A DNA stretch of 64,000 bases from Bedellia somnulentella (lineage: Eukaryota > Arthropoda > Insecta > Lepidoptera > Bedelliidae), in the NCBI GenBank assembly GCA_963576735.1, contig OY755186.1:13317970-13381969 (forward strand), read 5' to 3'. The notes under the pieces are model-generated. The model did not search any database. It saw only the letters and a list, made by a program, of their open reading frames with translations, and was not told the DNA's origin. Shown piece after piece: positions 1 to 11,900 of this stretch; the first letter of the stretch is position 1; every line of letters starts with the position of its first letter. The translations under genes were made by a program, and so were the position numbers.

Positions 1-101
1 ATTGATTATTAATCTTTAGTTACATATCTACAAAAACAATTATACTTATTAAACGAGCTCAATCAACAAATAGAATATTTTTAGCAAAAACAAAATCTTG
101 T

Positions 102-560
102 ATGTCCGTAATTACCCGTAGCGCTCGGGGTAAACTCGGACTGACCCTGGGTTAATTACGGACAGAATGGGGTATTTACGGACTAGGTCCACATCATAGA
201 CAAAATTAACAAGTAAAGCCTTTGAAGAACTTCCTGCAGTGCAGTTCTCATGAGCCCACTTGTTACACTTTAAACACATAATCCAGTCTTCGGCGGGTGG
301 ATCACTGTACTTTTCCTGACAATAAATGCAAAAGTAATCAACATTTCGTTCATTTTCAAAATTATACCATATTTTTCTTCCGCCTGACGAAAAGTTATCT
401 TCTGATCTTTTATTTCTTGCACAGCTTTTTGTAATGATTCGATGGTGTATGATTGTTCTGTTTTTATTATATATTTCTGAGGCATCTAAAAATGAGTAGT
501 TATTGATTATTTTCATAATAGTTTATCGAATTAGGGTTAATTGCGGACGTCCGTATTTAC
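102..560 (-). mobile_element. Pogo/Tigger-like transposon remnant (internally deleted)
   Basis: Two overlapping minus-strand frames hold opposite ends of a pogo-type transposase. One (270-485) starts MPQKYIIKTEQSYTIESLQK and continues as a psq-type helix-turn-helix, the DNA-binding N-terminus. The other (112-516) holds a PHD-like finger with C-x2-C, PPAEDWIMC and C-x2-C-x3-H, as at the C-terminus of insect pogo transposases. The DDE catalytic core is missing, so this is an internal-deletion derivative. Repeated motifs like GTCCGYAATTAACCC flank it at about 103, 150, 540 and 575 and look like terminal-repeat remnants. It is not functional. The family call is an inference from the two domains. 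Confidence 0.6.
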
Positions 561-599
561 CCCGCAAGCCATGTCCGCAATTAACCCAACTGGGTATTT

Positions 600-1400
600 T
601 TAAATCAAACAGAGAAATTTGTAGGTTATGAAGACGTTCCATAAAAACAAACATTGGCAATTCAAACTCCATTGACAAAGCTATTCATAGAAAATATCAC
701 TCTTTACCATCACTTAGTATACAGACCTGTCCCTCGAATTAAAAAACACTAAAAATTAGATCAATATACACATTTTTTTTAAATTTCACCTACCTTTCCA
801 ACTGTGCGCAGCCGGCTGTAGTAAGTTTTTGCGTGACACTAAAATAGCGAAAAGAAACAGATGACAGTACCGGGCTGTCACGGGGGGAGGGAATAAGTAG
901 ATACTTGCTAGTCCGTATTTACCCCGCGTCCGCAATTCCCCCATCCTCCCCTATTTCTTTTTCATCAGCTCTGGCTACCCCTTCTAGGGGTTTATATCCG
1001 CGAGTATATGTATGTATTCTCTTTTAGTCAATAAACTTGTGCGATTTACAGAAATATGATTTTATTTTACAAACATGGAACCCTACCTTAATTTTATCAG
1101 CCGTGTCAGTTTGGTGATGGTCCCACCAATATTTATTTTGGAAAAAATATATTTTATTTGGGTCGTAATATTCCTCTTTCCTTAAACGATTTTATGTTAT
1201 ATTAAAGATAATACTCGCATCTAAATATTTAAAAAAAATATAAAGCAATACCATCCCCTAAATTTTATGCTAGAAGAAAAATATTAGACTTGTTGTCATC
1301 ACACTTCACCAAACTGAAGAACAAAGCTCTATAAAGTGGATTTAAAGAGGTTCTGTATTTTCTAATGACATACAATTTATTTAAATAAAGTATATCTTTG
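600..1400. other. Non-coding AT-rich region
   Basis: No exon or complete element is recognised. Another copy of the GTCCGTATTTACCCCGC motif lies at about 911, so the pogo-related element may extend here. A plus-sense SINE-A tail fragment (GTGAGTATATG after a CCCC-loop-GGGG hairpin) lies at about 968-1018. Confidence 0.4.
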
Positions 1401-1764
1401 ACGACATGATAGTCCAGTGGGTAGAACACCCGCCCGAAAACAGAAGGGCGTGACTTCCAATCCTAGGTCGGGCCTACACCAATTTGTCTTTTCTAAAGTG
1501 TGGTTAATTTATCATGGTTGTTAACGGTGAGGGAAAACACCGTGAGGAAACCCACATCTCTGAGTTGTACTTAGTCATGTGACAGTGTATTCGTACAAAA
1601 CGGCGATAGGCCTGCCCCCTATCACATGTACACTGTCTAAGCAAAACGTGGGTACCTTCTCCTGGACACTAGATGGCGCTACCATGTGAGTTCAGAAGTA
1701 TTGGTACCTCTGCCAACCCCTTCGGGTATAAACGGCGTGAACGTTTATGTTATGTTATGTTATA
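1401..1764 (+). mobile_element. SINE-B copy (tRNA-derived SINE)
   Basis: It has a diverged tRNA-like head (GATAGTCCAGTGGGTAGAAC, then CCAATCCTAGGTCGGGC as the box B region), the core CCTACACCAATTTGTCTTTTC, and the SINE-B body with the CTCTGCCAACCCCTTCGGG hairpin. The 3' end is (GTTAT)n. The family is repeated at least eight times in this window. Confidence 0.8.
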
Positions 1765-2847
1765 TGTATATCTTTTATAATAATATAAATTTAATCATAT
1801 TTATCGTATAAAATTTCCAAAAAAGAGGTTTTTACACTGCCATCAAACTGATCCCAAGTTTTTGCCACATCAGTTAAAAGTAGAATTTTCTCTGAAAACT
1901 GGACAATTTAAGCTGAAATTCACCTAGGTATTTTCATAAACTAGAAATCTCAGACAACATTTTGAGCCCAAAACTAGCAATTGATATCATAGTGTAGTTT
2001 TTGGCTATCATTTTCATAGGGGTGTACATTTTTTTGAAACATGCCATGTAAGTGACATCTGTTAAATTCTAGTAGAACTATGTGAAGATATTAATGGTCA
2101 CTAGCCACAGAAACTGTTTAACTTATCTTAGTTCAGCTAATGATGAGAAGATGGCGCTGGTAAGCTAAACTCGCGTAACAAAATAAATAAAATACAAATC
2201 AAAGGGTTTCGCTTATCTTTTTGAATATTGTAACTCCTAAAACTAACAATAATTATTAATAAGATTTGTTAAATTTTAACTCAGTTTGTGGAATATTGCA
2301 GAATGAATATTCCGATTAACACAAAATTTTCATGATACTACGTATGTCTCGGTTTCGGCTACTATCCGATAGTCTAAGATCACGGTACTATCTCGGTATG
2401 GTCTGCCAACCCACACTTTACAAGCAAGGACAGTATGGTGATTTCACCATATTCGGGTATCCTCGAGCCCCTTGGGGGGGCGTTAAATACGCTATGATAT
2501 AAATCATGGCTGTGGTCCCTTAGAATATATTACAGTGAATTTAACAATTTCCAATACGATGACGACGATGATGATGATGATTTTACAATATTACTTATAT
2601 TCTGTATAAATCTGTTATAATACTTATAATACATAGCTATACTAAGTACTGGGCGTAATCAGTTTGTCTGATAAAAAAGCTTTTATAGTAATGGACTACT
2701 GTACCCATGATTTTATCTGAAGTGCATTCATACATTGACAAAATATTACTCATAGATTTTTGGGTCTCGATGTGAGAAGGGCATTGAATCACCTGTATAT
2801 TAATTTGATTTGTTATAGGTTATTTTTAATACAGTAATTTTTTTCCA
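1765..2847. other. Upstream region of the GPCR gene, no exon recognised
   Basis: AT-rich sequence with short GAT/GAC runs near 2560. A possible splice acceptor (AATACAG) about 13 bases before the GPCR ATG suggests that a non-coding 5' exon could lie upstream, but none can be placed. Confidence 0.3.
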
Positions 2848-2940
2848 ATGTGTTCGGCGAATGAGACTGTAATTATGTACGAGTTCCATGAAAGTGATTG
2901 GTTTGGTTATTATAACTGGAGTAGTGATTACCTTGATGAA
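2848..2940 (+). CDS. GPCR exon 1 (extracellular N-terminus)
   Basis: 31 codons starting MCSANETVIMYEF, with acidic and aromatic residues and two N-glycosylation sequons. It ends in phase 0 at a GTAAGT donor. Confidence 0.75.
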
Positions 2941-5900
2941 GTAAGTGTAAAATTTTAGTTTAATTAATATATTGGTCAGTTAAAATATATTAATAAATTA
3001 AAAATTTTAATATCATAAAATCTATTACCATAAAAACGCATATCACAAAACGACATTATTATTTAAACTCCTTTTTATGCGAAATGCATATAATTTTGAT
3101 AGAAAATATTACTTGAATACAGGCAAATAAATGTAGGTGTTTCAACAATTCTTACTTTGCGGAGATGCAGAACTAAAATGACATGCATTTCTTATAAATC
3201 AGCAGTATTTTCATATAATCACGCTTTTTGGTTTATTCAAACTTTCACGGCACATATCCCCAAAGGCGTGGCAGCGGACTAGTACTACTAAACATTACAA
3301 GCCACTTTTACATGACTAAGTATAAGTTGGTTTCCTCACTATACATATTTTCCCGCAACGTTAACAACCATAAATATGAAGCACGCATGAAAAGATGGAT
3401 GTCATACGTTTCACGAGCTTGAAACGTATGACACCCATCGCGATTTGTCGCGAGCTATTTTTATGAGGGTGGAGGAAAATAACATCACAAACTAAAAAAA
3501 TCAAAGTACCTTCAAAGAAAATATGTTTAATATTAATAAGATTAAGACATTAATTATAAACTGCTTTTCAAACTGATAAACCATACGAAAGATTTTCGGT
3601 GAAACGTGATTCGCGCCAACGTCTTTCGAGCTGGCGGTTTTCGAATTCACGTACTTTCGAGCTGGCGTACCACTCAAATATATTTTCGAGCTCGCGACAT
3701 TCGGTGAAACGTATGACACCCTGAAAAGAAACATTGGTGTAGGCCTAAGTCGGTCACGATTCAAACCTGCTTTAGAACTCTGCCTATTTAATCTAAAATC
3801 ATGCGTCGTCCCTTTTAATTCTGTCTATGACTTTCAGACTAAGCCTTTCCAATATGGACGCCTTTCTAATACTTCTGAACATCACGTGACATCGTCACCT
3901 GGTGTTCAGAGTAGCCAAGTAGCGTTTTGTTTGCACAGTGTACTCAAGCAATAAGGGGCAGGAATATTGCCGTTTTGTACGGACACATTGAATATAAACC
4001 CCAAATAAGGGGTTGCAGAATCAGAAATGGTAATTTCTCAGTCATTTTTATAAGTTAAGTGGGGAAAGGATTGTAAAATAAAATTCTTTATTTGGATCTC
4101 AAGCCCCATCGCCCAAAAATCGCTATAAAATATATAATCCCTCTTTTAATAATCGCGAAAATATTTTTACTGCTTTCTAGGCTAACACTACACAGCAAGA
4201 TACTTTTTAATATAATACGTACAATTTTATATATTTAAAATTGATTTTGTAATTTCAGCTTGACACATCAGAATTCCCATTTCCAAATACGCTTTGGAAG
4301 AAGAAGCCTTCATCGGAAATTATATGGAAAACATGCTTTATGCTTTTCATTGGGTTTTCTGGCATATGGTTAAATACTGTCATACTAGTTATAATTGCGA
4401 CTAACAAATGGCTATGGACTACCAGTAATTACTTAATTGCAAATATGGCTTTTGCTGACTTACTTACATTGTTCGTATCCCCGTGGCTCTTCTTGATTCG
4501 GGATTTCTACCAGGATTATAAACTTGGATATTTGGGGTGCAAAATTGAAGGATTTATACAAGGTAAGCGTTTTTATATCTGCTTTCTAGCGGTAAACCGA
4601 TAGCCTTAAAAACCGGAGGTTTCGGGTTTTTAACAATGTTTTTGTGTTAAAAAGGTGTATATTTTTATAAGCATAACATACAAACATATAGTCACGGCCA
4701 TAACACCAAAAGGGGTCAGCCAGAGTTTCAGAGATAGAAACTCCTCTGCCACATTTGGAAGATGGTAGAGGACAAGATTGTAGAAATAAAGTATCGTTAG
4801 TAAATTAAGTATATATTTATAAGCACAAATATTGTTTACATAAAGAGAGAAAGAAATAATAATCCTACAAACTGGGGTCAATCTTACTAGTTGAATTTGT
4901 GATTTGCCCCCATCCATCCCGAGACCTTCGGATTTAAGGTCAAGCTCTTTACCTCTATGAAGTATAGTACATACATATACTCACGGCTATAAATCCCTAT
5001 AAGGGGTATCCAGAGCTAAGGAATTATAAATTCTTCAGCCATTTTTGAAAGTTGCGTGGGGAAAAGATGGTAAAATAAAGGTTGTTGGTGATGGGGTCTC
5101 CAACCGCATCGCCCAAAAAAGAAAAACAAAAACTTCAAATTAAAAACTAAACAGAAAAATTAAATATTATTATTTTTTATTTAAAAAAGAACCGCCTTCA
5201 AAAATCCAACTGAAAAGTATAAAATAATTTTTATTTATTTTATTATGTACAACACTATTCAACTTCTTCTTTTTGAAGTCGGTGCCAAACCAAGTTTCAT
5301 GACAAAGAAGAACGAATATTAGTGGCCCGCCCAAGATGAGTGAGTTCTCCACCCCATCAGCGTATTTCATCCTTATAAACCTTCCTTTTTAATCAATTAA
5401 TAAAAAAATTCGCATCAAAATTCATTTTGTAGTTTTACAGATTAAAGTATACATGAGGATGTCCCTATATCCCAGACAGGGAGAGAGAAAGCGACTTTGT
5501 ATTTGTATAAATGTAGTGATTTAGATTCTCGATCGTCTTTTTACAAAGTGTTAGAAGTATTGGTTGTGCCAACTCGGTGCATGCATGTTTCTGTCGAATT
5601 GTTGATTCCGTTAGTTTGAAATCTGATAATCTTACATAACCTAATCTAACGTCAGTTTACTATCTCGCTATCTATCTAAAATTATAATTTACTAGTATTT
5701 ACAGTTTTACGGTGACATGTATATTATGATAATTTCTCTGCGGAGTGCGACGCATGCACACCAGGCTAAGCACCGCTCACTGTCCCCCAATTCCATCCTT
5801 TATAAAGCGACGTCGTTGCGAGCGGATGAAATTTCTTGATTTTTGCGTGCGATTGTGTTACCTACTGTTGTTGAGGCACTATCGATTGATTTATTATTCG

Positions 5901-8900
5901 TATGGTTTTCTCTATGTAGCAATTTTCATTTTGGATTTGTCTGTTTGGCACCGACTTCAAAAAGAAGAAGTTGAATAGTGTTGTACATAATAAAATAAAT
6001 AAAAATTATTTTATACTTTTCAGTTGGATTTTTGAAGGCGGTTCTTTTTTAAATAAAAAATAATAATATTTAATTTTTCTGTTTAGTTTTTAATTTGAAG
6101 TTTTTGTTTTTCTTTTTTATTTTATACTTTTTAGTGATAAGTTCTTAAATCACTCTGAGTTTTTTTAGTGAATTAGTGATAGTTTTTTAGAGATAAGTTT
6201 TACTGTCCGTTTATTTTATAGTTTTTTTAACAGGTAGTTATAATATTTGTTATTATGACTTTAGCTTACTTGTTACTATTTTGTTTACCTGCGGGCCTAG
6301 ATAGAAAATCAAAGGATGCTTTAAGGAAAAGTCGCGTAAGGGAGAACGAAACACCCATCGAAAAAGACTTCAGCAGGGCAAGCACGAGCCGTATTTAAAC
6401 TAGTTATCGCGTAGGATAAAGCAGCTATCTTTTACGCACTTACTTAGTATCGTATACTGCCATCTCATTCTAACCGTTATCATGTCGATAACTCGTGCTT
6501 GACCTTCAGAATGAGAGAGATCGTCAGCGTGCTGCTCTTGCTGCCGAAACAGATGCGCAAAGAGAAGTTCACCTATCACAAATGCGAAGAAACACTCTTA
6601 TATATATGTAGCGTTGAGTCTTGTAAAATCCCTTGATGAGATGGCTTTAAGTGATATAGATTCAAAGAAATTACTTAACCATCCCCATGACGAAAGAGCC
6701 TTGATTGAAATGACCAGGATGAAAAACATGATGTTGCAATATATATATTTTTCTTCAATATAATTAAGAGTAATTTATTCATGTTTTTATATACTTTTTG
6801 TTCAATAATTTAGTAACTCTGTTTATTACTAATAAAAAAACATTATTAACATATATTGATAAATTTCTGTCTAGTATTGATAACTTTACATACATACTTA
6901 TATTTCAAACTAAGAAACCTCCTTTTTTTCGAGTCGGTTAAAGAACTTAAACCTTCTCCTGAATGTAATAGCATAAACTGATAACTCTTTGTCTAATAAT
7001 AACTAAGAACCTTCAAACTTACATACATACTTATAGGTGAAACTCAGAAACTCCTTTTTTGAGACGGTTAGATCACTAAAACCTTGCCCTGAAAGTAACA
7101 AGTAGTTTTCTGAAAACCGCATCCAAATAGCTTAAGCCAAACGTGAGATAATCGCGGACCAACAGACATACATACAGGTCAAACACAGAACCTCCTTTCT
7201 TTTTGTGGTCGGTTAAGGCACTAAAACCTTCTCCTAAATGTAACGAATACTGTTTTGAAAACCGCATCCAAATAGCTTAAGCCAAACGTGAGATAATCGC
7301 GGACCAACAGACATACATACAGGTCAAACACAGAACCTCCTTTCTTTTTGTGGTCGGTTAAGGCACTAAAACCTTCTCCTAAATATAACGAATACTGTTT
7401 TGAAAACCGCATCCAAATAGCTTTAGGCAAACTCGAGATAATCGCGGACAATTATACATACATACATACATACATACATACAAACAATCGAACTGAGAAC
7501 CTCCTTTTTTGAAGTCGGTTAAAAAATCCCTTAAAAGCCCCAATACCGTTAGTCGCCTCTAACGTACACCCACCGGAAGAAATGGGGTAGTTCTATTCTA
7601 AGCCGACACAACACAGCAGTATAGTACCTATTGGTAATTAATGGTATTGGTGCATGAATGTATAAATGTACATGTGATTTGCCTTGGTTTTCTGTATACA
7701 TTTTTTTGCACAGAACTAAAAAATTAACGTGTTTCTTTTTTGTCAGGCGCTCTACTACTTTCGAGTGTGTCAGCCATAATACTTGTATCATATGACCGCC
7801 TAGCTTCCACTACTTTGTCAGCAGACGCAAAAATCACTAAAACTGCTGTACCAAAACTTATTGTATGCTCCTGGGGGTTTGCTGCTGCGTTATCTATACC
7901 ATGGATTTTGAAGAGACAATATATTGTGAGTGATTTTGTTAATTGTATTTTATTAAGGATGTGTAGTATCGGTGTAGTAGTATTAAGTGGCAATGGGCAG
8001 AGCACGTAGAAGACGCGAGAGAGAACCGCGTCAAGCCTACACCAATTTGTCTTTTCTTAAGTTAGTTTTAATGTAAGCTTGTTTTGCGCATCTACCTAGA
8101 TAACTAATTTACCGATCTCACCTTCCAAAGGTTGTCTGGAAGAGATCGCTTTTAGCGATAAGACCGCCAATCGTACCTCACTGTAAACTGTATAATAATT
8201 TATTTTGTAAATTTTCAAACACAAATTATCAGAACATAATATTAAACAGTTAATAAAATATAAAACTAAACTTAAACGTGACTAATTAAATATTTACAGC
8301 AGAAATTAAATTAAACAATATAAAAAATGTTTTCAAAATCGCTGCCGCCAGGGGGTAGGGTTCCCAAGAGGCTGGCTGCATTGCCCCTCTGTATTGCAAT
8401 ACTTACTCTCTGAGCAAAGTATGTGCCAGCCCTAGGATCCCCGCTAGCTTCGACTAGGCGCGCAGATATTTCTTTAAAAAATCTACGCGCATCTGAACCC
8501 CATGGACCGAGGGTCTCCACGGCAAAAGGGATAAAAATATGACTCTCATCCAGGAAGCCATATTTACGCTTCTTTAGACCCTCAGAGTATGTCGCAGCAG
8601 CTCCAGCCCGAACAGCAGACCGTGACAAATGGGAAGGCGCCAGTGTGTCGACACAAGTTGCATCCCACACAAGCGTCCTCCCATTTTTCCAGGGAATCAA
8701 CGACATACCATCCGGTCTCCTGCCATCATCACGCAACAATCCAGATGGTTCCAAGATCGCTGGTATATTGATGGTGGCAAGAGCCCGTCTGATAATATCG
8801 TTAATGGCTGTATGGCGTGAAATACGGCCAGCGCTGCGACGACATGATAATCCATGGAGCCCTAGTTCTTCCACTAATGCACCACAGCGGCATCGATGTT

Positions 8901-11900
8901 GTTCACTTAATTTAACGCCCAACCTTAAACCTAAGGATAACGAAAAAGAGGCTCTGTCGAGCAAAGTTCCGAGATTGGCAGAAGGTAATGCGGTCAACCA
9001 ATGTCCCGATTCTGTCTCACAGCAAGCCAAAAGACGAGCACGCTCCGCCAAGTCAAGAGCTGTAATTGAAAGATTTGCTTGAACTTGACGGCAGAGCGGC
9101 TCATCCCAAGACCTCTGAGATGACAGATTGAGTGGGACGTTGGCGTTGGACCCGACTATATCTAACCATGCCCTTTTGGCTTCTGTGAGACCCGGAATCT
9201 CAGAAAAATCGCTTACTTTCTCAGTGATGCGTGAGAAGAGATCAGAGATTCCGAAACCAGACGACAAAAAGGCAGGCAAGGCTATACTTGACAGGCTGCG
9301 GATGCCGATGCCACCATGGCGAATAGGCAGCGTGGCCTGCATCCAACAACGGTCATTAATTCGAATGTTAAAAATTTTAGTCATAGTTTCTCTAATTATT
9401 CTATCAAGATCCGAAAGTACTGAGATTTGCCTCCAAATGCCAGAACATCTCAGTATATATGTAAATTTTGGAACAAATAAACAATATTTTATAATCGTGT
9501 ATGCTATGTGAGGGTTTAATTTTTCTAAAAGAGATGAAGATTCGTGAAATTTCAAAATTTTTTCATCTAGAAAAAAGGGAATAGAATCATCTAATATAGG
9601 GGCACCTAAGAGGCGAAGATTTTCAGATTTAATTATTTTTATACCAGGAGCTAACAGGTTAAATTTATTTTTTTATTTCTGGTATTAAATCATGATTCAA
9701 ATTTGGGCCAAAGTATAACTCACACTTATCAAAATTAAGTTCTAAACCAATATGCCTAAAATTTTCAATGATGCTACTTAAATCGTTTAAAACTTCGTTT
9801 GCCTCGCCTCCAATGGTGCCATCATCAAGGTACCACACATTTAACTTGGAGGCTAAGTTTTTAATGTGTGGGTGTATAGCCAAACTAAACACAGCCGGAC
9901 CAAGAGGATCGCCTTGCTGGCATCCAACACATGAATTAATAATTTTGCCACGGTAAATTAATTTTGTAGGTTTACTGTAACATTGCCAAAGGTAATTATA
10001 AATAGGGGGAGTTTTGTCTTTAATTGCTGCCAGCAAAGCAGATCTATCTATGGAGTTGAACGCATTACGGACATCCACCTTCAATAACACATCACTAAGG
10101 CGGTGCTGTAGGAAAGCACGAGTGCTGTGAACTGCAGCCTCACATCCGCCCCTGGTCCCAAATCCAAGTTGAACTGGCTGAAAATAGTCGGATACATAAT
10201 TAATATTTTTGCAACATATTTTTGAAACCCAGCGACGGATGGTGTTTCCTACTGCAATTGGCCTGATACCTCCATCTTTTTTTTTAAGGGCACAAAGGTT
10301 TGCCCCATATAAAAGGTCAGTGATAGATTCACACACCTTTCCAGCCAAGCATAGATTTACCAGGCGCGTCACTTCCTCTAGAAGAATTCTACCAGCTTCC
10401 CCGACGGAAAAACTTAGCAAATCTTTGAAATGTTGCGGAGTTAATCCATCGAGACCACCAGCAGAACCATTTCTAAAAGAAAGTAGCGCATTTAGTACTT
10501 CCGTCGAAGTAACCTCAGGTGTGCAATCACTACTTTGAGGAGGATCAGGCATAGTGGATGACACTGAAGGTGCTGGATGCTTTGCTCGCAAAGAATCCAA
10601 AGTTTCCGAATCATCTTGGGCGATGGCATCGCTTGAAAAGAGAAGTTTAGCAGCTCCCTTAATGTCCCCGTCGCCTAACTTTGTTTCCACTTTTTTTATT
10701 GTTGAACCTGAATAATTTTTATTTAGTAATTTAGAATTTTGTATAACTGGATCAGATAAGGGTGTTTTACAATTGTTTTTTATTTTGTTTGTCAATGAGA
10801 CGTTTTTATAGTTTTCGCCTTTATTGACTGCCAGAACAGAATATGCAAAAGCAAAATAATTTTGCCAGCTTTCAAGGTCATTGTTATCAACCACGGTTTT
10901 TATGGTCAATGCCAGTGATTTTGCCACGCTGTTTCTAGCTCCACGGGGAATTCTTTTTACAATAGGGATGCATGCTTTCCAGGAGGATACTTTGTTACAA
11001 AATGATGATGGTGTTTCTGTGGAACGAAATGATGAATGTGATAATGAATCATGATCACTCACATTATTGATAGATATAGGAATTTGAAAAGATGAATTTT
11101 TATTAATGGTTTTATGGCATTTTCCTATATGTATATTTAGACCTTTAATTCCCTTAAAAAACCGTGATTGATCACAATGGGGACATTTCACTAAAGTCGA
11201 GCCATCGTCTAGACTTGATGCCGTTAGTTGAAGGTTGGGCACAGTTAAGCTAAAACTAGACATAAAAAAACGAATTACATATTTTGCAATCTCAAGAAAA
11301 AATACATATAAATATTTACAAATTAATAAAATATGTAAAAAATGTCAATCAAAATGACATATCGTGTCCATGACCATAAGCGTATCGTATAGCCGATTTG
11401 ATAGGTCCTATAGTCGATTTGATTGGGTGTAGTTCGGGTCCACTTTCTTCAACTCACTTCAGAAGCCAATGGGTGAACTCCGTTTTTCGTTTAATTTCTC
11501 AAAATGATTGTTGCTACAACAATGTTTATTTGTAGTTTGTTGCTTGGTTACAGTCAGATTTTTTGAAAGATCTTTGTTGATAAAAACAGATAGGAGGTAA
11601 TACAAACTGAGATAACTGAAAATCTTGGCATTTCATCAATGTAAAAAATGTTCTGTCGATCTTATAGCCGGCTCTTTATTTTTAGTTTTAAATTATGCAG
11701 TCCATGGACGCACCAAATATATTTAAAAACAATAAATAGTGGAGCACGCTGTTGACGTGTCGAGGTACGTTGTTGTTTTGATAATTTGTGTTTGATGTGT
11801 AATAAAGAGTTATTCTATTATATTCTATTCTATGTGTGCACGCAGAACTTACGGCCATTGAGGGTCGAAGGTTCTGGAGAGGCGGCCACGTTTTGGCTAC

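Noticed and set aside
1403..1480. tRNA gene at the SINE-B head (also at 27171, 40974, 51384)
   Set aside because: Box A and B are present but the acceptor stem does not close, and each is joined to the same 350-base SINE body.
7076..7451. Overlapping minus-strand frames with near-identical proteins
   Set aside because: They repeat every 145 bases because the DNA is a tandem array, not because of a gene family.
8589..9511. Plus-strand frames of 60-145 codons
   Set aside because: They are antisense shadows of the RLE LINE, which has clear RT and endonuclease motifs on the minus strand.
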